A stretch of 64,000 bases of DNA from Glycomyces lechevalierae. Its GTDB lineage: Bacteria > Actinomycetota > Actinomycetes > Mycobacteriales > Micromonosporaceae. The stretch covers positions 203,850-267,849 of the forward strand of contig NZ_JAPZVQ010000002.1 of NCBI RefSeq assembly GCF_027622945.1, in the 5' to 3' direction. The translations under genes were made by a program, and so were the position numbers. This document shows, one piece after another, positions 42,567 through 50,889 of this stretch (position 1 is its first letter; the number at the start of each line of letters is the position of its first letter). Below the pieces are notes generated by a model, which saw nothing but the letters and a program-made list of their open reading frames with translations, made no database searches and had not been told where the DNA came from.

Positions 42567-42884
42567 TCAGTCCCTACCGCGCGAAAGGTGGACGGCGGAG
42601 GTCTCGTCGTCCTCGACGGCGCGCTGGGAGACGCCGTCGAGGGTGGCGATGATGCCGGTCAGGTCCGCGCGCAGGTCCTGGAGGTTGCTCCAGGTCTGGC
42701 GGTGGAACTCGCGGTAGGCCTCGCGCGCGGTCGTCGCGCTGTCGAGGAGTCCGAATCCCGGTTCGACGCCCAGCTCGTTGCCGTTGCGCATCTGGTCGAT
42801 GAGGGATTCGAGGTAGTCCAAGCGGCCCTGCGCGATCTCGCGGAACACCGCGAGGGCCTCGGGGTCGACGGAGCGATCGGACAC
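42567..42884 (-). CDS. small helical partner of the large ESX-associated protein
   Basis: 105 residues from the GTG at 42884 with GGAG nine bases upstream (a TTG at 42899 is the alternative). All-helical, about the size of a WXG100/EspC protein (FREIAQGRLDYLESLIDQM, TWSNLQDLRADLTGII), without a WXG motif. Five bases separate its stop from the next ATG, so the two are almost certainly co-transcribed. Confidence 0.75.
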   Translation of the reverse strand: MSDRSVDPEALAVFREIAQGRLDYLESLIDQMRNGNELGVEPGFGLLDSATTAREAYREFHRQTWSNLQDLRADLTGIIATLDGVSQRAVEDDETSAVHLSRGRD

Positions 42885-43127
42885 TGGGTCACACTCCAAG
42901 GGGGAAGGTTAGGTCCAAAGCGAACTCAATTCTAACCACCGAGCGCAATACCTTGGGTACTCAGAGTTGCGGCATTTGTCCGGATAGGACCATTCTCGAA
43001 CCCGAGAAAGAATGGTAAGTTTTCCTTATTCGATCGCATTGTTCGATCACTGCCGGGGATCCGCGATTCACTGTTCCCCCAGCGAGCACATTCGACACTC
43101 TGTCAACTTCGGACACAATGAAGAAAA

Positions 43128-43149
43128 CGGGCCCGCATTCGCGGACCCG
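43128..43149 (-). terminator. terminator of the GlnR-like gene
   Basis: Nine-position stem with one mismatch (43128-43136 / 43141-43149), followed on the minus strand by TTTTC. Confidence 0.65.
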
Positions 43150-43181
43150 CTTCAAACGTCACTCTTCAGTGCGAAGCCGTA

Positions 43182-43904
43182 TCAGGCGTCGACCCTTTCG
43201 GGGGCCGGCTCCGACTCGCGCATGTTCTCCGGCGGCGGGGCCACGAACTTGTAGCCGACCTGCCGCACCGTGCCGATCATCGACTCGTACTCGCTGCCGA
43301 GCTTGGCGCGCAGGCGCCGCACATGGACGTCGACCGTGCGGGTGCCGCCGAAGTAGTCGTAGCCCCACACCTCGCGCAGCAGCTGCTCGCGGGTGAAGAC
43401 CCGGCCGGGGTGCTGGGCCAGGAAGCGCAGGAGCTCGAACTCCTTGTAGGTGAGGTCGAGCGGGGTGCCCTTGAGCTTGGCGGCGTAGGTGTCCGGGTCC
43501 ACGGTGAGGTCCCCGGCGCGGATCACGGCCGGGCCGGCGGCGGTCGCCGCGTTCGGCTTGCCCGTGGCCAGGCGCAGGCGCGCCTCGACCTCGGCGGGGC
43601 CGGAGGAGGCGAGCAGGAAGTCGTCCACGCCCCAGTCCGCCTGCAGCGCGGCCAGACCGGCCTCAGTGACGATGGCGTAGAGGGGCACGGTCAATCCGGT
43701 GGCCTGCAGGACGCGGCAGGTGGCGCGCGCGTCGGCGAGGTCCGACCGGGCGTCGACCATGACGGCGTCGGGGCTCGGGCCGCTCAGGAGCGCCCGCACG
43801 TCGCGGCCGGCGTAGCGCGCGCGGTGGGGCAGCAGTTCCAGCGAGGGCAGGATCGACTCAGGGGACTCCGGAACGGGGTTGGAAGTGAGGATGAGAATTT
43901 CCAC
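43182..43904 (-). CDS. glnR: GlnR-like OmpR-family orphan response regulator
   Basis: 240 residues from a GTG at 43904 with CGGAGG upstream. An atypical receiver domain lies at about residues 1-120, and the wHTH at about 145-225 ([44 protein letters not shown]). The C-terminal domain is nearly the canonical GlnR sequence, and the receiver keeps the GlnR pattern ([22 protein letters not shown]). GlnR controls nitrogen assimilation in actinomycetes. A GlnR-box-like element lies upstream. No kinase partner is present, as usual. Confidence 0.88.
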   Translation of the reverse strand: MEILILTSNPVPESPESILPSLELLPHRARYAGRDVRALLSGPSPDAVMVDARSDLADARATCRVLQATGLTVPLYAIVTEAGLAALQADWGVDDFLLASSGPAEVEARLRLATGKPNAATAAGPAVIRAGDLTVDPDTYAAKLKGTPLDLTYKEFELLRFLAQHPGRVFTREQLLREVWGYDYFGGTRTVDVHVRRLRAKLGSEYESMIGTVRQVGYKFVAPPPENMRESEPAPERVDA

Positions 43905-44357
43905 AGCAGTCCTCCGCTGGTTGGTGAGCACACGCGACTATCGCTCTTCCCGGCTTCGGCGGCGGGCGGGCTTACATGCGGTAGGTGGAGTCCTGGCCAA
44001 GTGTAAACGGTCACCACTCAAAAGACCAGCGTCACCGCCGTGAAACCTCACCATGCGAGACGGCGCGGCGCTAGGACTCCGACAAGTCGCGTTCACCGGA
44101 CCGACACGGACCGGTCACGACCCGGCCCCGCACCGTTGGCCCGCAGCTCGATCCGCGGGCCCCGTCCCGAGCCCCTGTGCGGCGAGGTCGATCAGGCCCG
44201 CTCGCCGCGTCCACATGATGGGATGAGCGCGGGCCGGACGACGATCCGGCACCGCCCCCGCCTGACCGGACGCGGCGGCACCCGCCGGACCCGCGACCGT
44301 CCGCAAGGGTGACTCATGGCGAAGGACGCGAGCCCTGATTTCCTGCTGCCGTAGGCT
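43905..44357. promoter_or_regulatory. divergent region between glnR and 44358 gene
   Basis: 453 bases with no convincing gene. It holds the GlnR-box-like element described separately. Confidence 0.5.
44010..44046 (+). promoter_or_regulatory. GlnR-box-like element
   Basis: GTCAC (44010-44014), then GTCAC (44031-44035), six bases, GAAAC (44042-44046). GTnAC-n6-GaAAC pairs are the core of GlnR operators. The left half is degenerate (AAAGA) and the spacing is one base short. Autoregulation of glnR is inferred. Confidence 0.45.
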
Positions 44358-45455
44358 GTGGACGTGTCGTACAGCCGACCCGACGAGACCTGGGGCTACG
44401 AGCCTCCCGAGCCGCCGGGCCCCAGCGAGGGCCCCGCGTGGGGCGACGCCTACGCCGGAACCGCCGACGCCGGCGCCCCCGACGAGCGCGGCGGACCCGA
44501 GGCGCCCCGCGGACCGGGAGCCCCTCCCAGCCGCACCGAGCGCCGCCGCGCCGCCGCCCGCTCCCGCGAGACCGGCGCCCGCAACACCGGCTCGTACCGG
44601 ACCGCGGGCCCCGGCGGCGAAGCGGACCACACCCTCCCGCCGCCCAGCCCCGCGCTCCTGCACCGCCTCCCCGCCATCGCGGTCACCATCGTCATCAGCG
44701 CCGGGCTCGTCCTCGGCACCCAGCTGGAGCGCCCCGCCTACGCCGCCGGGATCGCCGTCCTCCAACTCGCCACCGTGGGCCTGGTGACCTGGCTGCGGAA
44801 GATCGACGGCGCCTGGGTCCCCCTCGCCGTCGCCTCGGGCCTCGCGATCGCCGCGGACGCGGCCGCCGTCGCCTGGACGCCCGTGTCGCTCGTCCCGATC
44901 ACCGTGCTCCTCGCGCTCGCGTTCGGCGTCGCCGTCGCCGCGCAGCTCATTCGCCGCACCCACGTCGGCGTCACCGAGAACCTCGGGTTCACGATGCTGC
45001 TCGGCGTCGCCGTGTGCGGCTACGCCTGCTACATCGCGCTCTCGCGCCTGGGCTCCGCGCCGCCCGCCATGTACTCGGCGGTCGTCGCGGCCGGCACCGC
45101 GATCCTCGCCGCACGGGCCGTCGACCTCGTCATGCCCGACCCGCGCATCAACCGGCAGGTGACGCGCGGCGCGTTCGGCATCGTCATCGGCACCATGTGC
45201 GGCACCGCCTCCGCCGCGTACGCCGGGCTCGTCATCGAGGGCCCCGAGCCGTCGCACGCCGCGATCGGCGGGCTCCTCATCGCGCTCACCGCGGTCCTCG
45301 CCGACCTCGCGTGCGGGTACACGTCCGCATCCCGTCGCATCGACGGCGTGGGCGCGGCCCCGAACCCGGTGGTCAGCGCCGCCGGGCCGCTCCTCGCGTT
45401 CGCCGTCACCGGCCCCGTCGTGTACTTGTTGTCGGCCTATTACATGATCGACTGA
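44358..45455 (+). CDS. polytopic membrane protein, hypothetical
   Basis: 365 residues from a GTG at 44358 (GTG 44364 is an alternative). A ~95-residue Pro/Gly/Arg-rich cytoplasmic N-terminus is followed by about nine TM helices. No transporter motif was recognised. Found in many actinomycetes near glnR in my recollection, which is weak evidence. Function unknown. Confidence 0.8.
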   Translation: MDVSYSRPDETWGYEPPEPPGPSEGPAWGDAYAGTADAGAPDERGGPEAPRGPGAPPSRTERRRAAARSRETGARNTGSYRTAGPGGEADHTLPPPSPALLHRLPAIAVTIVISAGLVLGTQLERPAYAAGIAVLQLATVGLVTWLRKIDGAWVPLAVASGLAIAADAAAVAWTPVSLVPITVLLALAFGVAVAAQLIRRTHVGVTENLGFTMLLGVAVCGYACYIALSRLGSAPPAMYSAVVAAGTAILAARAVDLVMPDPRINRQVTRGAFGIVIGTMCGTASAAYAGLVIEGPEPSHAAIGGLLIALTAVLADLACGYTSASRRIDGVGAAPNPVVSAAGPLLAFAVTGPVVYLLSAYYMID

Positions 45456-45514
45456 CGCATTCAGTCCGCTCTGGCGCACGCCGCCGGCCGCACATCCGCA
45501 CAGGAGACACCCTG

Positions 45515-46237
45515 GTGAAGATCCTCCGCCGCCTCCTCATCACCCTCGTCATCGTCGCCGCCGTCCTCGCCCTCGGCGACCGGGTCGCGAACGCGCTGGT
45601 CGAGCGGCGCATCGCGACCGAGGTGGCGAACACCGCCGCCGAGCACGGCGCCTACTCCGACCAGAAGCCCGACGTGACGATCCACGGCTGGCCGTTCCTC
45701 ACCCAGGCCTGGACCGGCGACTTCGGGCAGATCGACATCTCGCTCAAGGACGTCGGCTCCAACGGGCTCACCTTCCCCTCGCTCGACCTCGTCGCGCACG
45801 ACGTGGACGCCGACTGGCGCAAGCTCAGCGACGGCGGCGACGCCGTCGCGCAGACCCTCGACGTCAGCGGTTCCGTCTCGGTCGACTCGATCGAGGCGAT
45901 CATGGCCGAGCAGACCGGCTACGACCTGCAGATCGACGAGGACGGCACCGCCTCGCTCGTCGGCTCGCAGGAACTCCTGGGCGTCGAGGTCGAACTCGAG
46001 GCCACCGGGACGTTCGAGTTCGGCGACAACGCGCTCACGTTCACGCCCGACGCCGTCGAATCCCTCACCGAGGGCCTGCCGCCGCAGGTGCAGCCGCTGG
46101 TCGACCAGGCCGCCTCCGAGTTCGAGACCACGGTCGATCTGCCCGAACTGCCATATGGGATCCAGCTTTCCGAGATCGCGTTCGACGGGGACGTCGTGAC
46201 CGTCTCCGGGACCGCCCAGGACGTCGTCCTCACCTGA
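45515..46237 (+). CDS. DUF2993 (LmeA-like) phospholipid-binding envelope protein
   Basis: 240 residues from a GTG at 45515. N-terminal signal anchor (about 5-25), then the DUF2993 fold: KPDVTIHGWPFLTQ with a long set of strands and helices. In mycobacteria the LmeA member binds phosphoinositides and aids lipomannan mannosylation. Whether that role holds here is unknown. Follows the membrane protein by 59 bases and ends at a strong hairpin. Confidence 0.8.
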   Translation: MKILRRLLITLVIVAAVLALGDRVANALVERRIATEVANTAAEHGAYSDQKPDVTIHGWPFLTQAWTGDFGQIDISLKDVGSNGLTFPSLDLVAHDVDADWRKLSDGGDAVAQTLDVSGSVSVDSIEAIMAEQTGYDLQIDEDGTASLVGSQELLGVEVELEATGTFEFGDNALTFTPDAVESLTEGLPPQVQPLVDQAASEFETTVDLPELPYGIQLSEIAFDGDVVTVSGTAQDVVLT

Positions 46238-46255
46238 TCCACCTGCGGTTTCACC

Positions 46256-46282
46256 GCCCGCCCGCGCGTCACGCGGGCGGGC
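46256..46282 (+). terminator. terminator of the DUF2993 gene
   Basis: 11-bp stem GCCCGCCCGCG (46256-46266) / CGCGGGCGGGC (46272-46282), loop CGTCA, 18 bases after the stop. Confidence 0.75.
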
Positions 46283-46367
46283 ACCCGGAGGCGTCGGACC
46301 GTCGCTCTGGGTCTTCGTCACAGTCCGCATCGCGAGAACGGGTATGGATTCGGCCCGGGAAGTCTGC

Positions 46368-46373
46368 TAGCGT
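46368..46373 (+). promoter_or_regulatory. -10-like TAGCGT for the leader peptide
   Basis: TAGCGT ends seven bases before the leader ATG, consistent with a leaderless transcript. The -35 is weak (TGGATT region). Confidence 0.4.
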
Positions 46374-46380
46374 TCCAGCC

Positions 46381-46458
46381 ATGCGCAAGCCGATGCTCAC
46401 CAAGCGGCGCGCGATCGACTACTGCATGATCGCGACCACGCTCTGTCGAATGCCCTAG
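46381..46458 (+). CDS. cysteine-containing leader peptide upstream of sseA
   Basis: 25 residues, MRKPMLTKRRAIDYCMIATT then LCRMP. The LTKRRAIDY core and LC ending match actinomycete leader peptides that precede sulfur genes (the Ms4533A-type, from memory). It has two Cys, ends 285 bases before sseA and starts near the -10. Ribosome stalling at Cys codons when cysteine is scarce is thought to relieve attenuation of the downstream gene. Confidence 0.75.
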   Translation: MRKPMLTKRRAIDYCMIATTLCRMP

Positions 46459-46743
46459 GCGACCAGCCAGGCCCCATGAGGCCGAACGGCGGTCGCCGCA
46501 TTGCGGCCCAGCGTGCGCGAACTCCAGAGCAAGGCTTGCGACTCACACAACCCCGATACCCGCTCGAGAGAGCGGGATTCTCGAGTGTGACGTCGACATC
46601 GGCTTGAATCCAGGACCATCCGTCCCGGACGATCCCTGCTCAGCTGCGAGAAGCAGCATTCCGCCCCGCTTCGCATCACGACCTGGGCTCGCTCTCGAAC
46701 CTCGAAACTCAAAGTCTCATTTACGTTCAGGAGAGAACAAGCC
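46459..46743 (+). promoter_or_regulatory. leader RNA between Cys peptide and sseA
   Basis: 285 bases with hairpins that could be alternative structures. CCCGCTC (46559-46565), GAGA loop, GAGCGGG (46570-46576), and an outer TCACAC/GTGTGA pairing (46543-46548 / 46585-46590). A ribosome site AGGAGAG precedes the sseA ATG. Confidence 0.5.
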
Positions 46744-47595
46744 ATGGCTCGTGAAGACGTGCTGGTCACCGCCGATTGGGCGGAAGAGAACCTCGACACC
46801 CCCGGAGTCGTGTTCGTCGAAGTCGACGAAGACGCCTCCGCCTACGACTACGGCCACATCAAGGGCGCGGTGAAGATCGACTGGAAGGACGACCTCCAGG
46901 ACCCGATCCGCCGCGACTTCGTCAACCAGGAGCAGTTCTCGCAGCTCCTTTCCGAGCGCGGGATCTCGAACGACGACACCGTCGTCCTCTACGGCGGCAA
47001 CAACAACTGGTTCGCGGCCTACGCGTACTGGTACTTCAAGCTGTACGGCCACGAGGACGTCAAGCTCCTCGACGGCGGCCGCAAGAAGTGGGAGCTCGAC
47101 GCCCGCGACGTGACCGCCGAGGTCGTCAAGCGCGAGCCCACCAACTATGTCGCCAAGCCCCTCAACTGGGACCTGCGCGCCAAGCGCGACGAGGTCGAGG
47201 CCGCCATCGGCGTCAAGAACCTCATCGACGTGCGCTCCCCCGACGAGTACGCCGGCCGCCTCCTGGCCCCGGCCCACCTCCCGCAGGAGCAGTCCCAGCG
47301 CGCCGGCCACATCCCCACCGCGCTCAGCGTGCCGTGGAGCAAGGCCGCCAACGAGGACGGGACCTTCAAGTCCGAGGCCGAACTGCGCGAGCTCTACGTC
47401 GGCGACGCCGGCCTGGACGAGTCCAAGTCGACCATCGCCTACTGCCGCATCGGCGAGCGCTCCAGCCACACCTGGTTCGCGCTCCGCGAGCTCCTCGGCT
47501 ACGAGGACGTGAAGAACTACGACGGCTCCTGGACCGAGTACGGCTCGCTGGTCGGCGTGCCGATCGCCCTCGGCGACGAGCCCGGCACCAAGTAA
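46744..47595 (+). CDS. sseA: thiosulfate sulfurtransferase (rhodanese), SseA-like
   Basis: 283 residues, two rhodanese domains (about 1-140 and 150-280). The active-site loop YCRIGERSS carries the catalytic Cys in the second domain; the first has no Cys, as usual. It moves sulfane sulfur from thiosulfate to acceptors. Directly followed by a DUF1416 gene with which it is widely paired, and preceded by a Cys leader peptide. Confidence 0.93.
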   Translation: MAREDVLVTADWAEENLDTPGVVFVEVDEDASAYDYGHIKGAVKIDWKDDLQDPIRRDFVNQEQFSQLLSERGISNDDTVVLYGGNNNWFAAYAYWYFKLYGHEDVKLLDGGRKKWELDARDVTAEVVKREPTNYVAKPLNWDLRAKRDEVEAAIGVKNLIDVRSPDEYAGRLLAPAHLPQEQSQRAGHIPTALSVPWSKAANEDGTFKSEAELRELYVGDAGLDESKSTIAYCRIGERSSHTWFALRELLGYEDVKNYDGSWTEYGSLVGVPIALGDEPGTK

Positions 47596-47624
47596 CACCG
47601 GCGACGGTACTGAAAGGAACAACC

Positions 47625-47936
47625 ATGTCTGACAGCTGCGCTGCACCCGACCAGGACGCGGCCCTGCCGGCGTCGGTCGACATCGAGAAGGAGACCGTGC
47701 TCACGGGCACCGTCGTGAACGACGAGGGCGAACTCGTGCAGGGCGCGTACGTGCGCCTGCTCGACGGCTCCGGCGAGTTCACCGCCGAGGTCGTGACCGG
47801 TGAAGGCGGCCAGTTCCGCTTCTTCGCCGCCCCCGGCAAGTGGACGCTCCGCGCGCTCTCGCGCTACGGCGACGCCACCGGCGAGGTCGAGGCCGACCGC
47901 GGTCTCAACGAGACCAAACTGGCCGTGAGCCGCTAG
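47625..47936 (+). CDS. DUF1416 protein, sseA partner
   Basis: 103 residues from the ATG at 47625. A beta-sandwich of carboxypeptidase-regulatory type (TGTVVNDEGELVQGAYVRLLDGSGEF) with an N-terminal Cys (MSDSCAAP). This small protein commonly follows sseA in actinomycetes. Its role in sulfur transfer is not established. Confidence 0.88.
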   Translation: MSDSCAAPDQDAALPASVDIEKETVLTGTVVNDEGELVQGAYVRLLDGSGEFTAEVVTGEGGQFRFFAAPGKWTLRALSRYGDATGEVEADRGLNETKLAVSR

Positions 47937-47990
47937 ACCCACGACCACCGAGACCGACCGGGGCGATTCAGCTCGTAACCCAGTCTGAAG

Positions 47991-48020
47991 GGCGGGGCCG
48001 CTTTCGCGGCCCCGCCTTTT
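47991..48020 (+). terminator. intrinsic terminator of sseA operon
   Basis: GGCGGGGCCGC (47991-48001), TTTC loop, GCGGCCCCGCC (48006-48016), then TTTT. Confidence 0.9.
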
Positions 48021-48040
48021 GCGTTGCCGCCCAGCGATGA

Positions 48041-48068
48041 GGGCCCGGCCGCCGTCGCGGCCGGGCCC
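48041..48068 (-). terminator. terminator of 48085-48612
   Basis: Perfect 12-bp stem GGGCCCGGCCGC / GCGGCCGGGCCC, loop CGTC, 17 bases from the minus-strand stop. Confidence 0.8.
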
Positions 48069-48084
48069 GTTCGTGTTCGTCGGT

Positions 48085-48612
48085 CTAGCTCAACTGGTAG
48101 GAGCTGGTCCGGTTGGCCCAGCCGCCCGCGGCGGTGTCGAGGTTGGCGAGGGCGTCGATCCAGGTCGACGAGGTCCCGGTAGCGGAGTCGTTGTCGAACA
48201 GCTTGACGTCGCAGGAGTTGTAGGTGCGCACCGAGCTGGCCTTGTTGGTGAAGGACCCCATGCGGGTGATCGTGAACTCGACCGGCGTGTACGCGGACGA
48301 GCAGGTGTAGGCGCCCGGCACGGTCAGGGTGTGGGTGCCGGAGGAGGTCCCGTAGTTGGTGTCGCCGTACATGCGCACCAGGACGGTGTCCGCCTGGAGG
48401 CCGACCGAGCTCGCCGCGAGGGCCTCTTCCGGAGTATCGGCGCAGGTGAGCTCTTCGCGAACGATGTTGTAGACGCAGTCGTCGCCGGTGGTCTCGGCGT
48501 TCGCGGCGGAAGGCGCGAGCGCCAGCGCGCCCGCCGCGAGGGCGAGCGAGAGCGCCGCCCCGGTCTTGACGCGGCGGCGGAGCGGGGTGTTGCGGATTGT
48601 GGGTTCAGCCAT
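48085..48612 (-). CDS. secreted protein of the beta/gamma-crystallin or I36-like type
   Basis: 175 residues. Signal peptide (about 1-39, ending APSAANAE), then two Cys pairs and a repeated-strand domain with YGDTNYGTSSG, DVKLFDNDSATGTSS. Small secreted actinomycete proteins with this spacing are labelled beta/gamma-crystallin-like or peptidase-inhibitor-like. The next gene is a close paralogue with the same promoter block. Confidence 0.8.
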   Translation of the reverse strand: MAEPTIRNTPLRRRVKTGAALSLALAAGALALAPSAANAETTGDDCVYNIVREELTCADTPEEALAASSVGLQADTVLVRMYGDTNYGTSSGTHTLTVPGAYTCSSAYTPVEFTITRMGSFTNKASSVRTYNSCDVKLFDNDSATGTSSTWIDALANLDTAAGGWANRTSSYQLS

Positions 48613-48676
48613 GCCGGAACCGTAAGCGCCCCAATGGATACGGAAGCGCTTTCAGATCGCACACGGCGCGTATACG
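48613..48676 (-). promoter_or_regulatory. promoter block of paralogue 1
   Basis: The 68 bases upstream align without gaps with the 68 bases upstream of the second paralogue (49260-49327); most positions match, with the cores GGATACG and TTCAGATCGCA conserved. On the minus strand CGTATCC could be a -10 and TGCGATCTGAA lies farther upstream. Confidence 0.6.
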
Positions 48677-48680
48677 AAAC

Positions 48681-48706
48681 GGCCCGGTCGCGTTCGCGGC
48701 CGGGCC
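48681..48706 (-). terminator. terminator between the paralogues
   Basis: 12-position stem with one G-T pair (48681-48692 / 48695-48706) just after the stop of 48720-49259 on the minus strand. Confidence 0.7.
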
Positions 48707-48719
48707 TTTCCGTGTGCGG

Positions 48720-49259
48720 CTAGCTGACCTGGAACGAGCCGGCCCGGTTGGCCCAGCCGCCGGCGGCGGTGTTCAGGTTGGCGAGGTTGTCGATCCAGGT
48801 CGACGAGGTGCCGGTGGCGTCGCTGTTGTCGAAGAGCTTGACGTCGCAGGAGTGGTACGTGTGCGCGGAGCTGGCCCGGTTGCTCCAGCCCGCGGAGCCG
48901 AGGTTGACGACGGTGAACTCGATCGGCGTGTACGCCGCGGTGCAGTTGTAGGTGCCGTCCACGGTCAGCGTGAACGTGCCGTTGGAGGTCCCGTAGTTGG
49001 CGTCGTCGTACAGCCGCACCAGGGTGCTGGTGGCCTGGATGCCGACGGCGTCGGCGGCGATGGCCGCTTCGGGGGTGTCGGAGCAGGTGAGCTCGTCGCG
49101 GGTGAGGTTGTAGACGCAGTGATCGCCGGCGGTCTCGGCGTTCGCGGCGGAGGGTGCGAGGACGAGCGCGCCGGCGGCGGCCGTGAAGGAGAGCGCGACG
49201 GCGACCATGGCGCGCTTGCGGTCGGAGGAGCCGGAGTGCTTCGTGATGCGTTTGACCAT
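48720..49259 (-). CDS. secreted paralogue of 48085-48612
   Basis: 179 residues, signal peptide (about 1-44), same Cys spacing and the same C-terminal motif (TSSTWIDNLANLNTAAGGWANR) as its neighbour. The tandem copies differ most in the signal peptide. Transcribed from the shared promoter block and divergent from the SARP regulator. Confidence 0.82.
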   Translation of the reverse strand: MVKRITKHSGSSDRKRAMVAVALSFTAAAGALVLAPSAANAETAGDHCVYNLTRDELTCSDTPEAAIAADAVGIQATSTLVRLYDDANYGTSNGTFTLTVDGTYNCTAAYTPIEFTVVNLGSAGWSNRASSAHTYHSCDVKLFDNSDATGTSSTWIDNLANLNTAAGGWANRAGSFQVS

Positions 49260-49327
49260 GTCCGAACTGTATGTGGCGCAGTGGATACGAAAGCAACTTC
49301 AGATCGCATACGCGGCGTATAACATGG
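49260..49327 (-). promoter_or_regulatory. promoter block of paralogue 2, with dyad
   Basis: Contains ATACGC-G-GCGTAT (49308-49320), a perfect dyad, next to the block shared with 48613-48676. It also forms the region between this gene and the divergent regulator. Confidence 0.6.
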
Positions 49328-49380
49328 AGCGACCCCTCGTCGCGAACACTTGTGCACCCCGCCGGCCGGAGGAGTCCCGT

Positions 49381-50130
49381 ATGGAGTTCCGGATGCTCGG
49401 ACCACTTGAAGTGCTCATCGACGGGGTTCCCGTCCATTTGGGAGGGAGTCGTCAGCAGACGGTGCTGGGTGTGCTGCTGACGAACGCCGGGCGCCCGCTG
49501 CAGCGGCGCCGGCTGGGCAGTCTGGTGTGGAACGACCCGCCGCCTTCGGCGGGGCCGAACCTGCGGACTTATCTGCGGCGCTTGCGGTCGGCGCTGGTCG
49601 ATCCGCTGTCGCTCGAGTCGCGGCTGGTGTCGGACCGGCGGCAGGTCACGTTGCGGACGGAGCCGGGCGAGCTCGATCTCGAGGTCTTCGAGGAGTCGTG
49701 CCGCGCGGCGGATCGCGCGCGCGAGGCGGGCGACGCGGCCGCGGCGGTCGGCCTGTACGACCGGGCGCTGCGGTTGTGGCGGGGGAATCCCCTCGACGGC
49801 ATCGATGTCGACAACCCGTTGTACGCCAAGGCGGTCGAGCTCACGGAGCGGCGCTATGCGGTGGAGTCGCGGCGGTGGGGGCTGCTCGTCGAGTCCGGTG
49901 ATTTCGGGGCGGCGATCGGCGAGCTTCGGGCCGCGGTCCTCGCGAATCCGTTCCGCGAGCGGCTTGCGGAACTGCTGATGCTCGCGTTGTACAAGGACCA
50001 CCGGCGCTGGGAGGCGCTGCAGGTTTTCACGGAGACGCGCGATCTCATGGCGAACTCGCTCGGCCTGGAACCGGGGCCGGAGCTCCAACGCACGCACCGG
50101 CGCATCCTGGACGACGATGTGCCGTCGTGA
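49381..50130 (+). CDS. SARP-family transcriptional regulator
   Basis: 249 residues from an ATG with GGAGGAG upstream. An N-terminal OmpR-like wHTH (about 1-95, MEFRMLGPLEVL and LRTYLRRLRSAL) and a bacterial transcriptional activation domain (about 100-245, LYDRALRLWRGNPLDG, ALQVFTETRDLM) make a stand-alone SARP. SARPs usually activate nearby genes from direct repeats. The divergent secreted paralogues are the obvious candidates. Confidence 0.88.
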   Translation: MEFRMLGPLEVLIDGVPVHLGGSRQQTVLGVLLTNAGRPLQRRRLGSLVWNDPPPSAGPNLRTYLRRLRSALVDPLSLESRLVSDRRQVTLRTEPGELDLEVFEESCRAADRAREAGDAAAAVGLYDRALRLWRGNPLDGIDVDNPLYAKAVELTERRYAVESRRWGLLVESGDFGAAIGELRAAVLANPFRERLAELLMLALYKDHRRWEALQVFTETRDLMANSLGLEPGPELQRTHRRILDDDVPS

Positions 50131-50379
50131 CTTGGTGATCGCGGGTTTGGCGGGCGGCTCTTTCCGTCAAAGAGGGGGCCTCCCCTCCCCCGCCCCCTCA
50201 CCCACCCACCCCTGTGAATGCCGCTGTTCAGCGCGGCAGCTTCTGTGTCGCTGTGTCGCAGCAGGAAGTGCGCCGCCGATCGCGGCTGGCTGCCGCGAAT
50301 CGACTCCGTTCGTTTGCCTTCGCGCGCTTCGGCTTGCGCCGTCGGTCCGCCGCCGGCCGGCGGACCGGCGGTGGTGCGG

Positions 50380-50877
50380 TTACTTGTTCAGGTCCTTGTA
50401 GCGGGCCGTCTTGGTGACCGGGTCGTAGAAGCCGGCCGGGGTGCGGAGGATGACGTTGATGCGGTTCCAGGCGTTGATCTGGGCGCACATCGCCACCAGG
50501 GCCGCGATCTGCTCGTCGTCGTAGTGCTTGCGCACGAGCTCCCAGGTCTCCTCGCTGACGCCGTGCGGGTTGTCCGCGATGCGCGCCGACTCCTCGGCGA
50601 GGGCGAGCGCGGCGCGCTCGGCCTCGGTGAAGGCCGGAGCCTCGCGCCAGACGGTGACCAGGTTGAGGCGCTCGGGGTCGTCGCCGGCGTGGACGGCGTC
50701 CTTGTAGTGCATGTCCACGCAGTAGCCGCAGCCGTTGATCTGGCTGACGCGCAGCTTCAGCAGTTCCATGGTGGTGTGCGGGACCGGGCCCGTGTGGAAC
50801 AGCTTCTCGTTGGCGAGCATGTTCTTGTAGAAGTGCTTGGCGAACTCGGTCTCGGTGAAGGCGAGTCGGGGTTCCAT
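50380..50877 (-). CDS. carboxymuconolactone decarboxylase family protein (AhpD-like), ECF41 partner
   Basis: 165 residues. The core motif CGYCVDMHYKDA has the CxxC of AhpD-like proteins with a downstream His. Such proteins (COE) are the usual neighbours and targets of ECF41 sigma factors. It is 12 bases after the sigma-factor gene, so co-transcribed. The substrate is unknown. Confidence 0.88.
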   Translation of the reverse strand: MEPRLAFTETEFAKHFYKNMLANEKLFHTGPVPHTTMELLKLRVSQINGCGYCVDMHYKDAVHAGDDPERLNLVTVWREAPAFTEAERAALALAEESARIADNPHGVSEETWELVRKHYDDEQIAALVAMCAQINAWNRINVILRTPAGFYDPVTKTARYKDLNK

Positions 50878-50889
50878 GATGCTTCCTTC

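Noticed and set aside
48082..48110. D-arm-like string TAGCTCAACTGGTAGGAGC
   Set aside because: It is the reverse strand of the C-terminal codons of the secreted protein gene, with no T arm or acceptor partner.
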